DNA from: Paramyrothecium sp. XJ0827
Taxonomy: Eukaryota; Ascomycota; Sordariomycetes; Hypocreales; Stachybotryaceae
Assembly (NCBI GenBank): GCA_020881915.1
Contig: JAJFPB010000003.1
Span: 1,054,001 to 1,118,000, forward strand
DNA: 64,000 bases
Reading direction: 5' to 3'
Shown: piece after piece, positions 43,070 through 52,408 of the stretch
How the letters are laid out: each line of letters opens with the position of its first letter
Position numbering within the stretch: position 1 is the first letter of the stretch
Notes under the pieces: model-generated
Seen by the model: the letters and a program-made list of their open reading frames with translations, nothing else
Database searches by the model: none
Told to the model about the DNA's origin: nothing
Made by a program: the position numbers and the translations under genes

Positions 43070-44020
43070 CCTTCCGTTCTCCACGGCATATGGCAATGGA
43101 ACTGGAAAACGTGCCCTGCCAACTTCAAAGGTTGGACCGGCTTCGGCGAGAACTGGGAGAAGACAATCCATTGGGAGATGAAGGATGGTTAGAAGGACGA
43201 GTTCATGGCTGCTTTCACTGCCCAAGTCGGTTGACCCGATAACAGAGTCAAGTGGCGCGACTATGCCATGATCCCCAATGCCCAGCTTTCGGAGGCTTGC
43301 AACAGAGAGTCTGCTGTCAAAGGCATCGATAATTTGAGCGAGTTCTGCTACCGTAGCGGATTTTGGTCCAACCGGCCTTTGATCGAAGGCTTCGTGACAG
43401 AAGATGTCGCCAACCCCAAGGACGCGCTAGAGGACTCCTTGAGTAAACTCAAAGGATTAAAGGCAGACATGGTGGTCGCTACGTGGCAGATAAAAGCTGG
43501 AGTGTACGAGCCAAGTCTTTTCGACGCTGTTGACACCGCCTTGTTTTCCGTCTTCATGGTCCAAGAGTCCCTCGTGCTCATGGAAGAGGTTGTCAAGGTG
43601 ACGAAGAACATCCGGGAACTAGGCAAGAACTTCCTCATCGTGAACCTTCTCTCGGCTGTGCTTTTCATTATTCCTCTGGGAGGTCAGGCTCTTGGCTCCA
43701 TCGGCCCGGCGGGCTTTGGTCGCGCTCTGGTACGGTTTGGCGAGCTCGGCAACATTGGCCTGAGAATCTACGGTCTCACCGAGGATCCGCATGCTATCAA
43801 CTTCTTCCTGTTTTTCTTTGAAGCGGCACTGGTGCCGGGCAGTCTCTTAAGTGCCCAAAGGACCAAGACGGCGGCGACTGCCCGTTGCAAGATCTCTGAG
43901 CAGGACCTTTCGGGTTTCAGCGCGGGGATTGTAGTGAAGCTTGCCAAGGTGAACAAACTTAATACGAATCATGGAAGCGCCCTGTGTGCATGGGCTGAAG
44001 CTGGTGAATACATATTGTAG
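43070..44020 (+). pseudogene. Relic of the C-terminal part of a GH18 (killer-toxin-like) chitinase
   Basis: One plus-strand frame reads continuously like the C-terminal region of large fungal GH18/killer-toxin-type chitinases: QWNWKTCPANFKGWTGFG, then GFVTEDVANPKDAL, FMVQESLVLMEEV, LLSAVLFIIPLGGQALG, GFGRALVRFGELGNIGLRIY and LTEDPHAINFF. Two in-frame stops, TAG at 43190-43192 and TGA at 43232-43234, interrupt an otherwise plausible stretch (PDNRVKW lies directly after the second). Both could come from single C-to-T changes (CAG, CGA). The catalytic GH18 domain is not found upstream. The longest open piece, 43268-44020, starts with an ATG only inside the GTG-less relic frame, so it is probably not an independent gene. 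The family assignment is from recalled patterns. Confidence 0.6.
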
Positions 44021-45052
44021 GCGATCTTTCCTTTTGTAGGCTGCTAGAGCTCATTGTAGGTACCCGACCCTTCAATTATTCAGGTACAACTTAGTCCTAT
44101 TCATTGCTCTACGCTGATATGTAAATCACTCCGGCCATCTTATCGTCGCCAGCAAGTAGACCGAGATATGGCAGGTCATCCAGCTGCGCCTAGGTAGTCA
44201 GGAGCTTACAATGACTAGTCCTATCTCTCCGCACCCAATCATTATAGACGACCCCGTCTCGGCGTTAGCCGAACCTACTATCAATCATGTGTTATGAGAG
44301 ACGGCTTGTCCTGGGGTTGCAGGGGGAAGTCTCGGCTTGCCCATGCAGAAGATACGCCAGGTGAGTGCAATCCGCTCGGGATTTTGCATCCCGACCTTGG
44401 AGGCCGCTGAAAGAAGTAGCAGAATTTGAGTGTTGCCTTCTCGAGGATAATAATGAGTTTGAAAATATCTATTACTCAATTTTAATAATCTCGTAAGGAA
44501 GGAAGGTAGAGAAAAGGAAATGAGGATGGCAATCTGAACAACATCTCAGTTGAAAGCCCTCCGAGGCTGCCTGACGTACACATGTAAGGGAACGGCCCAA
44601 GTATGTCTTGAAATTTCCGGGTATTTTATCTTGTTAGTATTTTATGAAATGGGCCGCGGCCCATTCGACGGTTATCTTCAGTTGGGTTTGTGGGCGAGAA
44701 CAAGACACTGCCCCCGCTTTAACAACTTGCCACATGGACGCGACTCGATCCCTGGTGAGGTGCCTAATTCAAGACTACGAGAAATTACCAGGTTCATGGC
44801 GGTACCAAGTCTCGTAGCCAATATTCAGGCATTGGCTGGAGGCTGAGTCGGGGCGAGCTAGTGTGCGGCTGAGGCCATCTGGGCGAAAAGCACATTTTGC
44901 CTCTTATATGAATAGTCAATGTCCCGTCCCAACCCATTTCTGTGGATTCTGCGACCTTTCAAGACCTAGCAAAGAAAGTCGGATCGATATACTGCTAAAA
45001 CTATACATCTACAACAACATCAAACATATCAAACCAAATCACGGTCAAGCGG
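44021..45052. other. Intergenic region
   Basis: No supported gene. Short open frames on both strands only. This includes the promoter of the membrane protein at 45053. Confidence 0.55.
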
Positions 45053-45940
45053 ATGAGTTCTACCAACGCGACTGAGTGTGTGTTGTCGCCGCGGGCGGGA
45101 TACATCAGTTCTGCCTTGCTAGGGGGCGTGGGTACTGCCTTGGGTACCGTGTTTGGCGGGACTTGGGGTTCGGCCTTCGACATTGTGTTTTTCTGCTGGC
45201 TTGGGGCTGGCATTATCGCGATTCAGGCCGTGGCCCAGGCTGCTTTTGTCCTCTCCTGCGGACGAATCGGCCACAAGAAGGATTTGCCACCAGCATTGTT
45301 GCCAGTAGTCTTCAATACAGGATCAGACAGTCGCCTCGAGGACGCTCTCCCACCTGGCAGCCCCTGGTGGATGAGCGTATTTGCCTGGACAGCTTGCGTC
45401 TGGTCGGCCATCTATGTACCAGTCTCGGAATCTCTATGGCTTGCGGCAAACTGGGGGAGCACAGACGCGGCGAGGCTCGTAATCCGCACAATTGGTGTCT
45501 CGGCTTCAGCTCTGCCATTGGCCTTTGACATGAAGGCCGGGTGTGCCGCGCAGCTTGAAAGGCGCGTGGGAGCCTGGTCTCGATACGCTTTCGAATTCTT
45601 CTACGCTCTGGCGACCTGCACGCTTGCTGCCATTATAGCCGCCGAGTTGTTACTGGCCGCGCTGCATGGGAACCCGCACCCGGCTGCAATCGCAGTGTAC
45701 TGCTTTTTCCTGGTCATTTGGACCATCGCTGGGGTCATGTTTGGTACTGCGCTATGGCACATGGGCAACATAGACCAGGTCCTCAGCCATTACGGAATAT
45801 CACTGGTCGCAGGAGTCTTTGTGGCGTTACCCTCCCTTATCATGCTAATGGAAGCGCCCAACGAGCCTGGCTTGGCCATAGGCGCGTACTTACAGTGTGA
45901 ACAAGAAAGCTGGCGCAAGTTCACAGCGGTTTCTCCGTAA
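45053..45940 (+). CDS. Unknown multipass membrane protein, 295 aa
   Basis: This is a single exon with an ATG at 45053. There are about seven hydrophobic segments, among them GVGTALGTVFGGTWGSAFDI, VFFCWLGAGIIAIQAVAQAA, WWMSVFAWTACVWSAIYVPV, ALATCTLAAIIAAELLLAAL, AAIAVYCFFLVIWTIAGVMF and GISLVAGVFVALPSLIML. A polar loop between the second and third holds a short charged stretch (RIGHKKD). I do not recognise the family and see no transporter signature. It has no N-terminal cleavable signal. The frame is intact and the codon use is normal, so it is likely a real gene. Its function cannot be inferred from its neighbours. Confidence 0.7.
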   Translation: MSSTNATECVLSPRAGYISSALLGGVGTALGTVFGGTWGSAFDIVFFCWLGAGIIAIQAVAQAAFVLSCGRIGHKKDLPPALLPVVFNTGSDSRLEDALPPGSPWWMSVFAWTACVWSAIYVPVSESLWLAANWGSTDAARLVIRTIGVSASALPLAFDMKAGCAAQLERRVGAWSRYAFEFFYALATCTLAAIIAAELLLAALHGNPHPAAIAVYCFFLVIWTIAGVMFGTALWHMGNIDQVLSHYGISLVAGVFVALPSLIMLMEAPNEPGLAIGAYLQCEQESWRKFTAVSP

Positions 45941-46167
45941 TCCACAGAAATCACACCAGCCATGATTAGACCCGGTAAAGATAGTCACGATAAAGTATAA
46001 GCGAAGAGGGGATGTAGAACATTAGATTCGGTAAAGGCTGCCACGCTGGCATACAAACGAGGAGGGAATATATAACACTATTTGCAGAACATAGCCTTAG
46101 TTGATTAGAAACAGCTCCATTTCGCCCATAAAGCCTGCCAAAAGCATCCAAGATGTAACTTGGGAAA

Positions 46168-46893
46168 CTACTCTCCAAAAGCCGTCCACGTCACACCACA
46201 GGAGTAGAGCACAGTGTCACTCCAGCTGTCGGCATGGATAGTGAAGCCTTCCTTGTCCACAGACGTTGCATAGACCTTCACCCTGAAATTATGCTGATTG
46301 GCGACATCCACGGAAGACAGGCTCGTCATCACAGTGGGAACTGAATGGAACTCTTTGTTGAAATTGATACGCATCTCCGTCATTGGTCGGGGCTGTTGCC
46401 ACGGTCGAACCTTGGTGGTTTCCCACGTGCCGTTCTCAATCGTCACGGGACGTGCTGATGCAAGCTGAGCCAGCTGGTCAACCTTCTTAGACAATGCGGC
46501 GAGTTGGCATGTCAATCCAGCGACGGCATCGCTGTGACCGTCATAGCTGCCATTCTCATCGATGCTACCATTGCGGCCGTTGATGGTTGCAGCGCCGCCT
46601 GTGCCAGACCCTCCCGCTCCTGAACCACCTGCTCCGGATCCGCCCGCACTAGAACCTCCAGCGCTGGAATTGAAGACGTTTACAGTTACTTGAGGGCGGA
46701 TAAACATGGGTCTCTGTTGGTTGACCTCCGGTGATGGTGTGCTGAACTCATTATCGCAGTGGCCATTATCGGCCGTGAAGAAAGGACCATCCTTGCCAAA
46801 TTCCACGTAGTCATCCGGCCATACCAATTGAATGTGTTCCGAAGAAGTCACCTTGGTCATCTCCTGCGGCAGGCCTTTGGAAATGGTAGCCAT
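46168..46893 (-). CDS. H-type lectin domain protein with Gly/Ser linker
   Basis: This is a single exon of 241 residues with an ATG at 46893. Residues about 150-241 form an H-type (discoidin/Helix pomatia) lectin domain: FNKEFHSVPTVMTSL, NFRVKVYATSVDKEGFTIHA and a final VTWTAFGE. The family binds N-acetylgalactosamine-type sugars as trimers or hexamers. The domain is preceded by a Gly/Ser linker of five near-identical repeats (SSAGG, GSGAGG and GSGTGG units) and a polar N-terminal part. There is no signal peptide, as in other fungal cytosolic lectins that defend against grazers or bind glycans after damage (family knowledge). A minus-strand TATA-like element is visible at about 47005-47013. 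The glycine-rich micro-protein gene lies divergently upstream. Confidence 0.85.
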   Translation of the reverse strand: MATISKGLPQEMTKVTSSEHIQLVWPDDYVEFGKDGPFFTADNGHCDNEFSTPSPEVNQQRPMFIRPQVTVNVFNSSAGGSSAGGSGAGGSGAGGSGTGGAATINGRNGSIDENGSYDGHSDAVAGLTCQLAALSKKVDQLAQLASARPVTIENGTWETTKVRPWQQPRPMTEMRINFNKEFHSVPTVMTSLSSVDVANQHNFRVKVYATSVDKEGFTIHADSWSDTVLYSCGVTWTAFGE

Positions 46894-47734
46894 GTTGGTT
46901 ATTTAAAGAATGGCTGTAGGAAGAAAAGATATGTTATCGAGATGAAATACTTCACTGTGTCAAATAGCTAGCAAATCATGTTAACTATGAAGAATTGCCC
47001 AGGTATTATATATCCTCATCTGTTATGAATCTTTGATCTGGAAGCACCCAACACTGAGCTGAATTCATCAGTTTTCTCCAAAGAGTGAAAGGGATTGAAG
47101 ATCATGGCTGCCGGCCATTCCGCATCGACACCCCGACTTGTACCCGGGATGCACTTTCAGCTTACTCTCGAGTACAATATGTGTTAAAAGACCCAAACAG
47201 AAGGCCTTCCGTCCAGATAGTGAAATTGAAGATGTATGGTGGAGAGGGGTAGGGCTGACGCGGTCGGCCGAATGCAGCCTTTTCAGGCAATCCACAGTCA
47301 GCGACGTTTCCAATCACGCTATACACCACCATGCACATGGGGTTGCAGCCACCCTAATCTAACCTTGAATCAGGCAGCTGCATGTGAAGGGTCGAGCTGG
47401 GGCATAAAAGAGGTGAGCTGAATGGTCCCAAACAGGGCGGCAGTTGCAGGAAGCCGTTGGGGATATAACTTGGCACGTCTGATCGACAGACTGTTATCAG
47501 TAATTGCTAAACTTCTTCGCGCTTTGCATCCTACACAGCCTTGGGAAGCGCGCCGGAGCATCCGCTTTCAGGCAAGAATTGGAAATTGAATGCACTAGTC
47601 TGAGCTGAAGCAGAAAAGAGGCGGGCTGAATCGTATCTACATGGCATCGGCAGTTATTCATGTTGGCGGGGGATCAGCGAGTAGACCACTTGAGACTTGC
47701 TATGTCTCTGGGCTTATGGGAGACTGGAATTAGA
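46894..47734. other. Divergent intergenic region
   Basis: Shared upstream space of the lectin and the glycine-rich protein genes. No gene seen. Confidence 0.6.
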
Positions 47735-47740
47735 TATAAA
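47735..47740 (+). promoter_or_regulatory. TATA box of the glycine-rich protein gene
   Basis: TATAAA 113 bases before the ATG at 47853, followed by a C/A-rich leader with CAACA motifs typical of highly expressed fungal genes. Confidence 0.55.
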
Positions 47741-47852
47741 TGAGCACACTTCTCCGTTATCTAGTTTCTTCCTAGCAACACAACTCCCCAGACAACAATC
47801 AACTTCCAAGACCACTTATTACCCTCTCCAACTTATCTCTTTATTATCAAAC

Positions 47853-48110
47853 ATGAGTGGCCGCGCTACCTTTGATGGCTCTGGGCAAGGTGGTGATGCC
47901 CAACCTTTTAAGGCTGGTGGTACCTGGCACGGCACCACTGGCGACGTTACAGCTGGACACGGTACTGGCGGTGACGTTAAGATCGGCGCCGGCCGGCAGG
48001 TTCCTGATGCCGACTTCAAGATGTCTGGCAAGGGCGGTAACGCCGTCGGTAACAGTGGTGGAGGTGCCAAGGGTGGTGATGGAAAGGGAGGATCCTTCAC
48101 CTTCTCTTAA
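47853..48110 (+). CDS. Glycine-rich micro-protein, 85 aa
   Basis: An intact frame from ATG to TAA follows a TATA box and a well-formed leader. Nearly two fifths of the residues are Gly, in imperfect repeats (GQGGDAQPF, TTGDVTAGHGTGGDVKIG, GGNAVGNSGGGAKGGDGKGG). It has no cysteine, no signal peptide and no membrane segment; the rest is small or polar. I do not recognise a named family. The length, promoter and intact frame suggest a real, probably strongly expressed gene, although the composition could also reflect a low-complexity frame. It may be an unfolded stress or cell-wall-associated peptide (inference). Confidence 0.6.
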   Translation: MSGRATFDGSGQGGDAQPFKAGGTWHGTTGDVTAGHGTGGDVKIGAGRQVPDADFKMSGKGGNAVGNSGGGAKGGDGKGGSFTFS

Positions 48111-49059
48111 ATTGGTGTTGCAATTCATCTTGCTTTGTAAGTTGGTCTCATTACCTGCTTCTTGGTCACAGGACAGAGACTAATTTTCCAAGAGCCCTGG
48201 CAGTTTTGCGATATTGAGCAGACCCGAAATCGCAACCTAGAGGCTTGAAGACACATTACAAAGCAGGTTCAAAGCAACAATCACAATGCGGGGCAAGGAG
48301 GTGGGGAAGGGGGCTGATGCTGCGTCTCTCAAGTTCAGGCTGGAAGTCGTTGTCATTTTAAGCACCCATTGGGTGGAGCTAGCAAAGCAATGAACAATGC
48401 GTTGGGAAATGACGGCTTTCGTACTCTCCATGCAGTGTTGTTCACATGACTTCTGATAAGTGACAAGAGTGGCCAGCTTCTTTACATCGGTCTCCGTTAC
48501 CAAACAGGTGAAGGGCTCAAGATCGACGCGCTAAAGAGCCATCTTTGGGGATCAGTTCAGTTGTATCGTGTAAGTTTCAATTCAGCGAGAGACAATAAGA
48601 GCCAACTCACTACGGCCATTGAAAGCTGGCATAGAAGTTCGAGGCGTCCATAGTCTAATATATGAAGTTGAGTTCTGTTTGCTAACACTTCAGTGCCGAA
48701 CAAGGATTACATCAAATTAGAAGCAGATAAAAGCCAGTGGCTTTGTGGTACTGCGATTTTTCCAGCTCTGAGCTAAAGCTACATTCTAGCTCTATACATC
48801 AGGGCTGCTGTGAGTGACCTTGAGGACGAGGTACGTGGGGGCTGGCAAAGACGCTGCGGGGCGGCTACCTGTTTGGTGGTTAACAACGATCAAGGAGATT
48901 CGACCGTCTCGATAGCAAAGCTTGTCAGCGCTTTATTACCCTTTTTACCATACGAGAACCCGAGATTGTCAGTCACTAGACCATGAACGAGCAGGACGAT
49001 TAATAGAAACGCTGTATTGAAGGCTGGAACTCGAATAAAAGAGCAGTACTCTACTCCGC
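48111..49059. other. Convergent 3' intergenic region
   Basis: Tail-to-tail space between the glycine-rich gene and the transporter gene. The open frame at 48237-48503 has no family features. No gene seen. Confidence 0.55.
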
Positions 49060-50547
49060 TTACAAAATATACTTAAAGTCTAAGCCCCTATCATCGTTGA
49101 ATCCATTGGTAGTTGCTCCCTCCCTTAACAATTTCTCTTTTTGCTGGTTCCTCCGCCTGAGTAGGAACCAAGTCGCTACTACGAAGATGGCGGCAACAAC
49201 CTCAAGTGCAGCAGACACCGAGTTTCCCACAATATATCTTGGCGCGTGAGATTTGGGATAGAGCTGTCCAGAGACCAGACCGCTGCAGTTGCCGAGGCTC
49301 GCAAAGATAGGCAGGCCAACAGAGCGTTTGTAATCCGGAACAAGACTTGTAGCGACCCAGGTCATCATGAGGCAGGAAAATGAGTAGACTCCTGTGACGA
49401 GGATGAACATGGCGACGTAGCCGGCAGCCTTGTTACTGGTGCCTATAAGTATGAGGTAGGCCGTGATGACAGGAACGGCAGACAGGAGCAGGAACAAAGC
49501 GCGACGGCGGAGTCGGTCGGACCAGTAAGCCTGTGTGACAAGGGAGCATGCGCCGAGGGCGTAGACGGGTATAGTGAGGTAATTGGCCTGGAAGGAATCG
49601 TAGCCAAAGCCCCGGATGAGGGTGGGAAGAAACATGCCATAGCCAAAGATGGCGACGCTAGACGTGAAGAAGGCGACGGAGGCAACGTAGACAAACGGGT
49701 CCGTCAAGGCAAGGCGAACCCACTTCCACTCAAACTTATCTTCGCCTTTGTAAGTGGCATCACGCTCCTTGCGGAGCAGCATGAGGGCCTTGTCGTCCTC
49801 GGTCAGGAACCAGGCCGTTTCGGGCTTGTTAGGGATGACGCCGATGCAGGCAAAGCAGATGGCGAGAGAAACGGCACCCTCGATGATGAAGAGCCAGCGC
49901 CAAGCCTCGTTACCCCGACGCTCTCCCATGCGCTGGATCGAGAAGGCGAGGAGCCCTCCGAAGGCGCCCGAGACGGCGTTTGCGAAGTTGATGAGGGCGA
50001 CGCGCTTGGCGGTCGACTCGCGCGAGTACACCATGGAGAAGAGGAAAGTGAAGGCCGGGGGCACACCGGCCTCGAAGAAGCCGAGAAGCATGCGGCACGC
50101 GAGGATCTGGCTGTAGTTGCGGACGAATCCCGTACCGAGGGTGACGGCGCACCATCCGGTGGCGGCAATGGCGATGACATAGTTGGGCCCGAGGCGCTTG
50201 AGGGCCGTGACCCAGAAGACCTCCGTCACGATGTATGGGACGAAGAAGAGGGTGACGAGGTTGCCGAACTGGTTGCCCGTCAAGCCCAAGGATTCCTCCA
50301 GACCAAAGACGCGCGCGTTGCCGAGATTGGAACGGTCAATGTAGTTGAGGAGGATGAGCATGAAGGCAGCGGGAAGGAGGTAAATGTCGAACTTGCGGAG
50401 CACGGCCTTCTCCTGGGCTGGGTCAATGTAGATGGCTGATGAGTTGCGTGTGCCGGCGTCGTCAGTGGCAATCTGACTATCAGCGACGCTGTGCTTCTCA
50501 TCGCTGAGGCCGAGAACGGCGCCGTCCGGTTGGAACTTCTCGGCCAT
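49060..50547 (-). CDS. MFS transporter, anion:cation symporter family (Dal5/Tna1-like)
   Basis: This is a single exon of 495 residues with an ATG at 50547 and twelve membrane helices. The helix 1-2 region LPAAFMLILLNYIDRSNLGN and the following VFGLEESLGLTGNQFGN are hallmarks of the ACS (allantoate/nicotinate permease) family. The loop GRLSDRL-like motif appears as YWSDRLRRR, and MLLGFFEAGVPPAF is the helix 4 signature. The N-terminal 50 residues are polar and cytosolic. ACS members carry allantoate, nicotinate, pantothenate or related organic acids with protons. Divergent from the racemase gene across 702 bases that hold GATA sites, it likely supplies the substrate for that enzyme. The substrate identity is unknown. 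The frame is intact. Confidence 0.92.
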   Translation of the reverse strand: MAEKFQPDGAVLGLSDEKHSVADSQIATDDAGTRNSSAIYIDPAQEKAVLRKFDIYLLPAAFMLILLNYIDRSNLGNARVFGLEESLGLTGNQFGNLVTLFFVPYIVTEVFWVTALKRLGPNYVIAIAATGWCAVTLGTGFVRNYSQILACRMLLGFFEAGVPPAFTFLFSMVYSRESTAKRVALINFANAVSGAFGGLLAFSIQRMGERRGNEAWRWLFIIEGAVSLAICFACIGVIPNKPETAWFLTEDDKALMLLRKERDATYKGEDKFEWKWVRLALTDPFVYVASVAFFTSSVAIFGYGMFLPTLIRGFGYDSFQANYLTIPVYALGACSLVTQAYWSDRLRRRALFLLLSAVPVITAYLILIGTSNKAAGYVAMFILVTGVYSFSCLMMTWVATSLVPDYKRSVGLPIFASLGNCSGLVSGQLYPKSHAPRYIVGNSVSAALEVVAAIFVVATWFLLRRRNQQKEKLLREGATTNGFNDDRGLDFKYIL

Positions 50548-50787
50548 GTTGACCGCCGAGGTAAGACAACGTATGAGGGTGATTGGTAGTAATCGAATAG
50601 GTGATTAGGAACCGAATGGTCTCAAGCCCGGGAGTTTTGCATAAGGACGAATCGTGAAAACCCAAGAGTTGAGGGGCATTTGCGATGAGGAAAGATCAAC
50701 TCATCGTCCAGAGTCCATCGCTTATATGCTTTTCCATGTCATCAACTTCATCACCCCGTGTTCCCAGAGCTCTGGATGGCTATGATC

Positions 50788-51237
50788 CTTATCTACGAGT
50801 GGCCCCGCAATGCACACTTCCGACTACGTGCCAAGACTGCACTAATCGAGCCTTAAGCTTATCGCAGGAGATTGGCCTGGCGAATCACGGCCGAATTTAG
50901 TTCCCAAGGGGACGGGGCGGGCCCGCGGCCGTGGCCGCGGGCACAGGACACGGGGATGGGGGGGAGGGCATGGGGCACGGGGCTCGGCCAGTGTCTATGT
51001 GGTCCGCGATAATGCCTATGCTTGGGCCGATACGCGGGCATCGAGCTCAAATCAACGGCCCGTACTGGTGAAGCGGTGCCTCCCGCATGCCTGTCCATTC
51101 TCATCCAATACATCACGCGGCAAACAGCATCCTCCGCCTCCGTCAAATACTGTGGCTGGTCACCTTCGCTTGTCAATTGTCAACCACAAGGTCCCATCAC
51201 GTTGAAGCCCGTCCTTTTGCTCAAATCCATTCGATAA
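50788..51237. promoter_or_regulatory. GATA sites in the divergent transporter/racemase promoter
   Basis: Two GATAAG sites lie on the minus strand (50788-50793 and 50858-50863), and two GATAA sites preceded by C lie on the plus strand (51008-51012 and 51233-51237). Nitrogen-regulated fungal promoters typically carry such clusters bound by AreA/Nit2. A GC-only hairpin (50921-50942) lies between them. The remainder of 50548-51249 holds no gene. Confidence 0.45.
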
Positions 51238-51249
51238 ACAACCGATACG

Positions 51250-52059
51250 ATGACGATTAAACCCATTCGCGTGGCCAAAAGGGTTCTGGTCATCAACCCA
51301 AACACGAGCGGCTTCTTGACCGACTCGTTCCGCCCCATACTCTCGGCCCTGCCAATCTCCGATACCATCATTCTCAAATACTGGACTTGCCCAACCGGAC
51401 CGGCCATGATCATGTCGCTGGATGAAATGTACGAAAGCGCACGCTGCTGCCTCCCTCTACTCCTGGAGATAGCTTCTGGGTTTGACGGTTTCCTCGCGGC
51501 ATGCTACGCCGACCACCCTCTCGTACGCCTGTTGCAGTTGCACGTAGGCAGCAAGCCCGTCGTGGGAATATTCGACGCAAGCGTCTACGCCGCCCTGCGA
51601 CTGCTTGGCCCGGGATCCAGGTTCGGCATTGTCACGACGGCTCTGGCCTACGAGGACTTACTCTCTGACGGAGTGAGGGCTCTCCTGGGCCATGACGAGT
51701 GCGAGCTCGCTCGTTTCGCTGGCGTCGCTGCCTCCGGTATAGGCCTCGCTGACCTTGAGAGTGCAGCCCCGAACCCTGGCAAAGAAAAGCATACCGAGAC
51801 GAGGCGCAAGATCATGCACGCGGCCACTAGGCTGCTGCAGTATGAGGGCCGAGGAGACGTTGACGTACTCTGCATGGGCGGCGTCGTGCTCGCGGGGATG
51901 GAGCACTGGGTTCATGATGCCTGCGAGGCGCACCTGGGGACTCTCAGCGGACAAAAAGTCAAGGTCGTTGACCAATTGGCCGCCGGCATGCTAACACTCG
52001 ACGCTTTGCTCAGCGGCAGGTCATTGCCTTCGGTTGATTATCACCAAGCCTTGAGGTAG
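51250..52059 (+). CDS. Asp/Glu/hydantoin racemase family (Dcg1-like)
   Basis: This is a single exon of 269 residues. The ligand-binding start VLVINPNTSG (Asn16-Pro-Asn-Thr-Ser) and the first catalytic cysteine Cys85 in LAACYADHPL are typical. The second cysteine normally sits in a GCAGM motif. Here that place reads VLAGM (213-217), while a Cys lies slightly upstream at 208 in VLCMGG. The enzyme may use the shifted Cys or have changed chemistry. The family includes hydantoin racemase, aspartate/glutamate racemases and yeast Dcg1 of the allantoin gene cluster. The divergent ACS permease and the downstream Dal81-like regulator fit use of an allantoin- or hydantoin-like nitrogen source (inference from context). 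Confidence 0.85.
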   Translation: MTIKPIRVAKRVLVINPNTSGFLTDSFRPILSALPISDTIILKYWTCPTGPAMIMSLDEMYESARCCLPLLLEIASGFDGFLAACYADHPLVRLLQLHVGSKPVVGIFDASVYAALRLLGPGSRFGIVTTALAYEDLLSDGVRALLGHDECELARFAGVAASGIGLADLESAAPNPGKEKHTETRRKIMHAATRLLQYEGRGDVDVLCMGGVVLAGMEHWVHDACEAHLGTLSGQKVKVVDQLAAGMLTLDALLSGRSLPSVDYHQALR

Positions 52060-52408
52060 AACGACCTCCCCACCAGCTGAACTTGGGGGAGCGCAAAAAG
52101 CGTTCATGGGGGGGGTGGTTCCCGATTTGTACTAGGATTTAGTCAGTAGTGCGGGCGCCGGCATTTTAAAAGCATCTCTTATCAGCCCCATATTCTCACG
52201 GTTTGGCCCCCCATCGTCGCTCAACCCGGCCGATACCCTCATCTTCGCCAACATCGCCTCCGCACCATCGTCCAAGTCGGGGAGACGCTTCTCACAGGCC
52301 CTGGCGCTGGGGATCCAATGGTAACGACTCTTTCGGTGCTAAGAATGAGCAGCTCACTCTCTCATAATTCGCTTATCTGACGGGGGCACATCCCGGCGCC
52401 CATCGCTC
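52060..52408 (+). promoter_or_regulatory. Short intergenic promoter of the Dal81-like gene
   Basis: A 349-base gap between the racemase stop and the regulator ATG. It holds a G/C-rich stretch and no other gene. Confidence 0.5.

Noticed and set aside
42572..43225. 217-residue minus-strand open frame
   Set aside because: It lacks an ATG start and overlaps the GH18-like relic whose plus-strand reading matches a family.
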